Assembly (NCBI GenBank): GCA_020850475.1
Contig: JADZEO010000059.1
Span: 16,972-80,971 of the forward strand
DNA: 64,000 bases
Direction: 5' to 3'
Source of the DNA: Bdellovibrionales bacterium
GTDB lineage: Bacteria; Bdellovibrionota; Bdellovibrionia; Bdellovibrionales; UBA1609
Shown here: in pieces, positions 62,719 through 64,000 of the stretch
Numbering within the stretch: the first letter of the stretch is position 1
Layout of the letters: the number at the start of each line of letters is the position of its first letter
Notes under the pieces: model-generated
Databases searched by the model: none
What the model was told of the DNA's origin: nothing
What the model saw: only the letters and a program-made list of their open reading frames with translations
Translations under genes and position numbers: made by a program

Positions 62719-63681
62719 ATGGCTTTTAAGAATACAATGAAGACCATCGCGCTCGCTACTGCTAGCGTTGTTGGAATTGCTCTTCTGTCTGGCTGCGGCG
62801 GTGGCGGCGGCACAGGCGGCGGTGGCGGCTCCGTAATCTATTATCCGTATGAAACTGTCTACGGATCAGCTTGCTCAACTTTTGAGCCCACTCCCGGCTG
62901 TACCTTCTATCGCGACGGTTCTCGTATCACCGTTGAAGAAGACACCCACTACAACTACTACGGAAATGGCTCTGACGACATGTCTTATGTCAATTTCTGG
63001 ACAGCTTCTGACGGCCAAGTTTATGGCGACATCTACAACAACCTCGGCGTATTCCAGCGCACTTCGCACATTTCTTCATTTGCAGGCTGGGTCGGCGGTG
63101 GCTACATCGGTGTAGGTACGACTGGCTTGTTCTGGGAATCAGTTTCTGGCGGACAATACTACTTCGGTAAGAACGGCGTTCTTTACAGCGGTAATGCTTG
63201 GGCCAGCAACTTCGGTGAAGCAATCAACAACGAAGCTGCTTCTGAAACTGTTGACACCAACTTTGCAGCTCTTAGCAGCGAAAGCAACAAGACCCTCATC
63301 AAGAAAGCTGCCAAGAACCTGATGGACAAATACGGTTTTGCAAGCATGGACAAAGCTGAAGCTGTAGCTGGTGCTTTGAATCGTTGGATGGTTGGCGTTT
63401 CTGAGCGCGGCCACACCACGACCAGTGATATGGACAAAGCTTTCAAAGGTACTTTCGGCGGAATGGATTTCTATTCAGCTACTGCTGCCGTAAAAGACTA
63501 TCTCAAAGGCGACGAGAAATCGATTAACTCAGTAAAAGCTAAAGTTAATCGTTCTGCTGCTGCCATGGGCCTTCGTTCTGACCAACTTCTTCGCTTCGGC
63601 GCCGATGTTTTCAGCGAGCCCCTGTCTTCTCTCGGCTACAAAAAAGAAGACATTGAGACGATCATCAATCGCCTCAAGTAA
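62719..63681 (+). CDS. Glycine-rich lipoprotein of unknown function
   Basis: A 320-residue lipoprotein. GGAGGG lies 4 bases before the ATG, and the signal ends LLSGC. The lipid-linked start is followed by two glycine runs (GCGGGGGTGGGGGSV), an aromatic-rich beta region (YYPYETVYGSACSTFEPTPGC, THYNYYGNGSDD) and a helical C-terminal half (NKTLIKKAAKNLMDKYGFA). Codons such as GCT, GGC, AAC and CGT are used heavily, as in highly expressed genes. A perfect terminator follows. Likely an abundant surface lipoprotein; no family is recognised. An in-frame ATG four codons upstream is less favoured. Confidence 0.82.
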   Translation: MAFKNTMKTIALATASVVGIALLSGCGGGGGTGGGGGSVIYYPYETVYGSACSTFEPTPGCTFYRDGSRITVEEDTHYNYYGNGSDDMSYVNFWTASDGQVYGDIYNNLGVFQRTSHISSFAGWVGGGYIGVGTTGLFWESVSGGQYYFGKNGVLYSGNAWASNFGEAINNEAASETVDTNFAALSSESNKTLIKKAAKNLMDKYGFASMDKAEAVAGALNRWMVGVSERGHTTTSDMDKAFKGTFGGMDFYSATAAVKDYLKGDEKSINSVKAKVNRSAAAMGLRSDQLLRFGADVFSEPLSSLGYKKEDIETIINRLK

Positions 63682-63714
63682 TTTAGCCGACAAAGCGTAA
63701 ATGGTCGTGAGACC

Positions 63715-63747
63715 AAAAAAAGCCCGGAGTTAAACCCGGGCTTTTTT
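63715..63747 (+). terminator. Rho-independent terminator
   Basis: Stem AAGCCCGG / CCGGGCTT with an eight-base loop, flanked by A- and T-runs. It ends the transcript of the glycine-rich lipoprotein, and the A-run on the other side means it could also serve leftward transcripts. Confidence 0.93.
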
Positions 63748-63780
63748 ATTTTCCCCTGATCCCCCTTGCAGCCCCGCTCA

Positions 63781-63816
63781 GTGTCAGAGTCCGTGTCCGA
63801 GTCGGTGTCGGAGACG
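63781..63816. repeat. Three imperfect 12-base tandem repeats
   Basis: Consecutive 12-mers GTGTCAGAGTCC, GTGTCCGAGTCG and GTGTCGGAGACG. They lie after the terminator and outside any trusted gene, just downstream (leftward) of the partial gene that runs off the right edge. Confidence 0.6.
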
Positions 63817-63868
63817 GCAACCCGTGACCATTGGCCCGTTTGCCAGATGGGCCGATGCCCGAGCCCGA

Positions 63869-64000
63869 TTAAGGAGCACCTTCATCCCGCAGACTGCGGC
63901 ACAGACAATAAGTACTGGCCGCGAGTTGATCAGTGAGTTTGCGAATTTCCTCGAGATCAAGAATTTCAATTAAGGTTTGAGTTTCGCGAATACTGCCGAG
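63869..64000 (-). CDS. Partial gene, C-terminus of a possible four-helix-bundle (S23-like) protein
   Basis: The last 43 codons of a leftward gene whose start lies right of the window. The tail reads LGSIRETQTLIEILDLEEIR, KLTDQLAASTYCLCRSLRDE. The helical GSxxET block and the following amphipathic helix resemble the C-terminus of the four-helix-bundle proteins first found in 23S rRNA intervening sequences. The evidence is thin because only this part is visible; any helical C-terminus could look so. Confidence 0.45.
   Translation of the reverse strand, partial: LGSIRETQTLIEILDLEEIRKLTDQLAASTYCLCRSLRDEGAP

Overview
The window reads as a chromosome segment from a Bdellovibrio-like bacterium (Bdellovibrionota or near). 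The grounds are a macromolecular-synthesis block (rpsU, yqeY, dnaG, rpoD, then a tRNA with anticodon CAT), a very high share of secreted proteins and lipoproteins of unknown function (some with an FQNC lipobox), large secreted proteases, and a leucine/isovalerate catabolic operon beside a branched-chain amino acid transporter. No 16S gene or taxonomic marker was compared, so this placement is an inference. The chromosomal genes look moderately GC-rich; two stretches (about 1-7000 and 16200-17690) are visibly more AT-rich and look acquired.

Layout. 1-6958: right-hand part of a probable anti-phage island, made of a DUF499 ATPase (5' end outside the window), a small unknown protein, the TcmP / Gp37-Gp68 three-Cys pair, and a helicase fused to a PD-(D/E)XK nuclease. 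The island stops near a small membrane ORF and a tRNA-Ser(GGA). 7.6-11.5 kb: two exported unknowns, a terminator, a small membrane protein and tadA. 11.5-16.2 kb: rpsU-yqeY-dnaG-rpoD and tRNA-Met. 16.2-17.7 kb: an AT-rich islet bounded by perfect 23-bp direct repeats, carrying a secreted unknown and a membrane-anchored HNH protein. 17.8-21.1 kb: exported unknowns. 21.1-25.7 kb: livKHMGF, transcribed leftward. 25.9-27.8 kb: two paralogous secreted proteins and a small lipoprotein. 28.16-28.51 kb: RNase P RNA (rnpB) with promoter and terminator. 28.6-30.8 kb: a ribbon-helix-helix-like gene divergent from a PspC / PspA-like / membrane-protein operon. 30.8-33.1 kb: a TPMT-type methyltransferase fusion and neighbours. 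33.2-38.4 kb: the leucine/isovalerate degradation operon (carboxyltransferase, hydratase, biotin carboxylase, separate biotin carrier, HMG-CoA lyase). 38.5-50 kb: mostly exported proteins (vWA lipoprotein, PLD-like lipoprotein, a broken lipoprotein, NnrS-like membrane protein, an RNA uracil methyltransferase). 50.1-63.7 kb: an M11-type metalloprotease divergent from a membrane spermidine-synthase-like protein, then a 1184-residue secreted protein translationally coupled to a 1177-residue subtilisin-like protease, and a glycine-rich lipoprotein. The window ends inside a leftward gene resembling the four-helix-bundle (S23) family.

How the parts may work together. LivKHMGF would import leucine, isoleucine and valine, and the 33-38 kb operon would take the leucine carbon skeleton from 3-methylcrotonyl-CoA to acetyl-CoA and acetoacetate. 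The secreted proteases could supply such amino acids from protein; that link is inference. The strongest candidates for something undescribed are the island at the left edge, the repeat-bounded HNH islet, the RHH/PspC/PspA-like unit with its repeated TATGTAT sites, and the 1184-residue protein / S8 protease pair.
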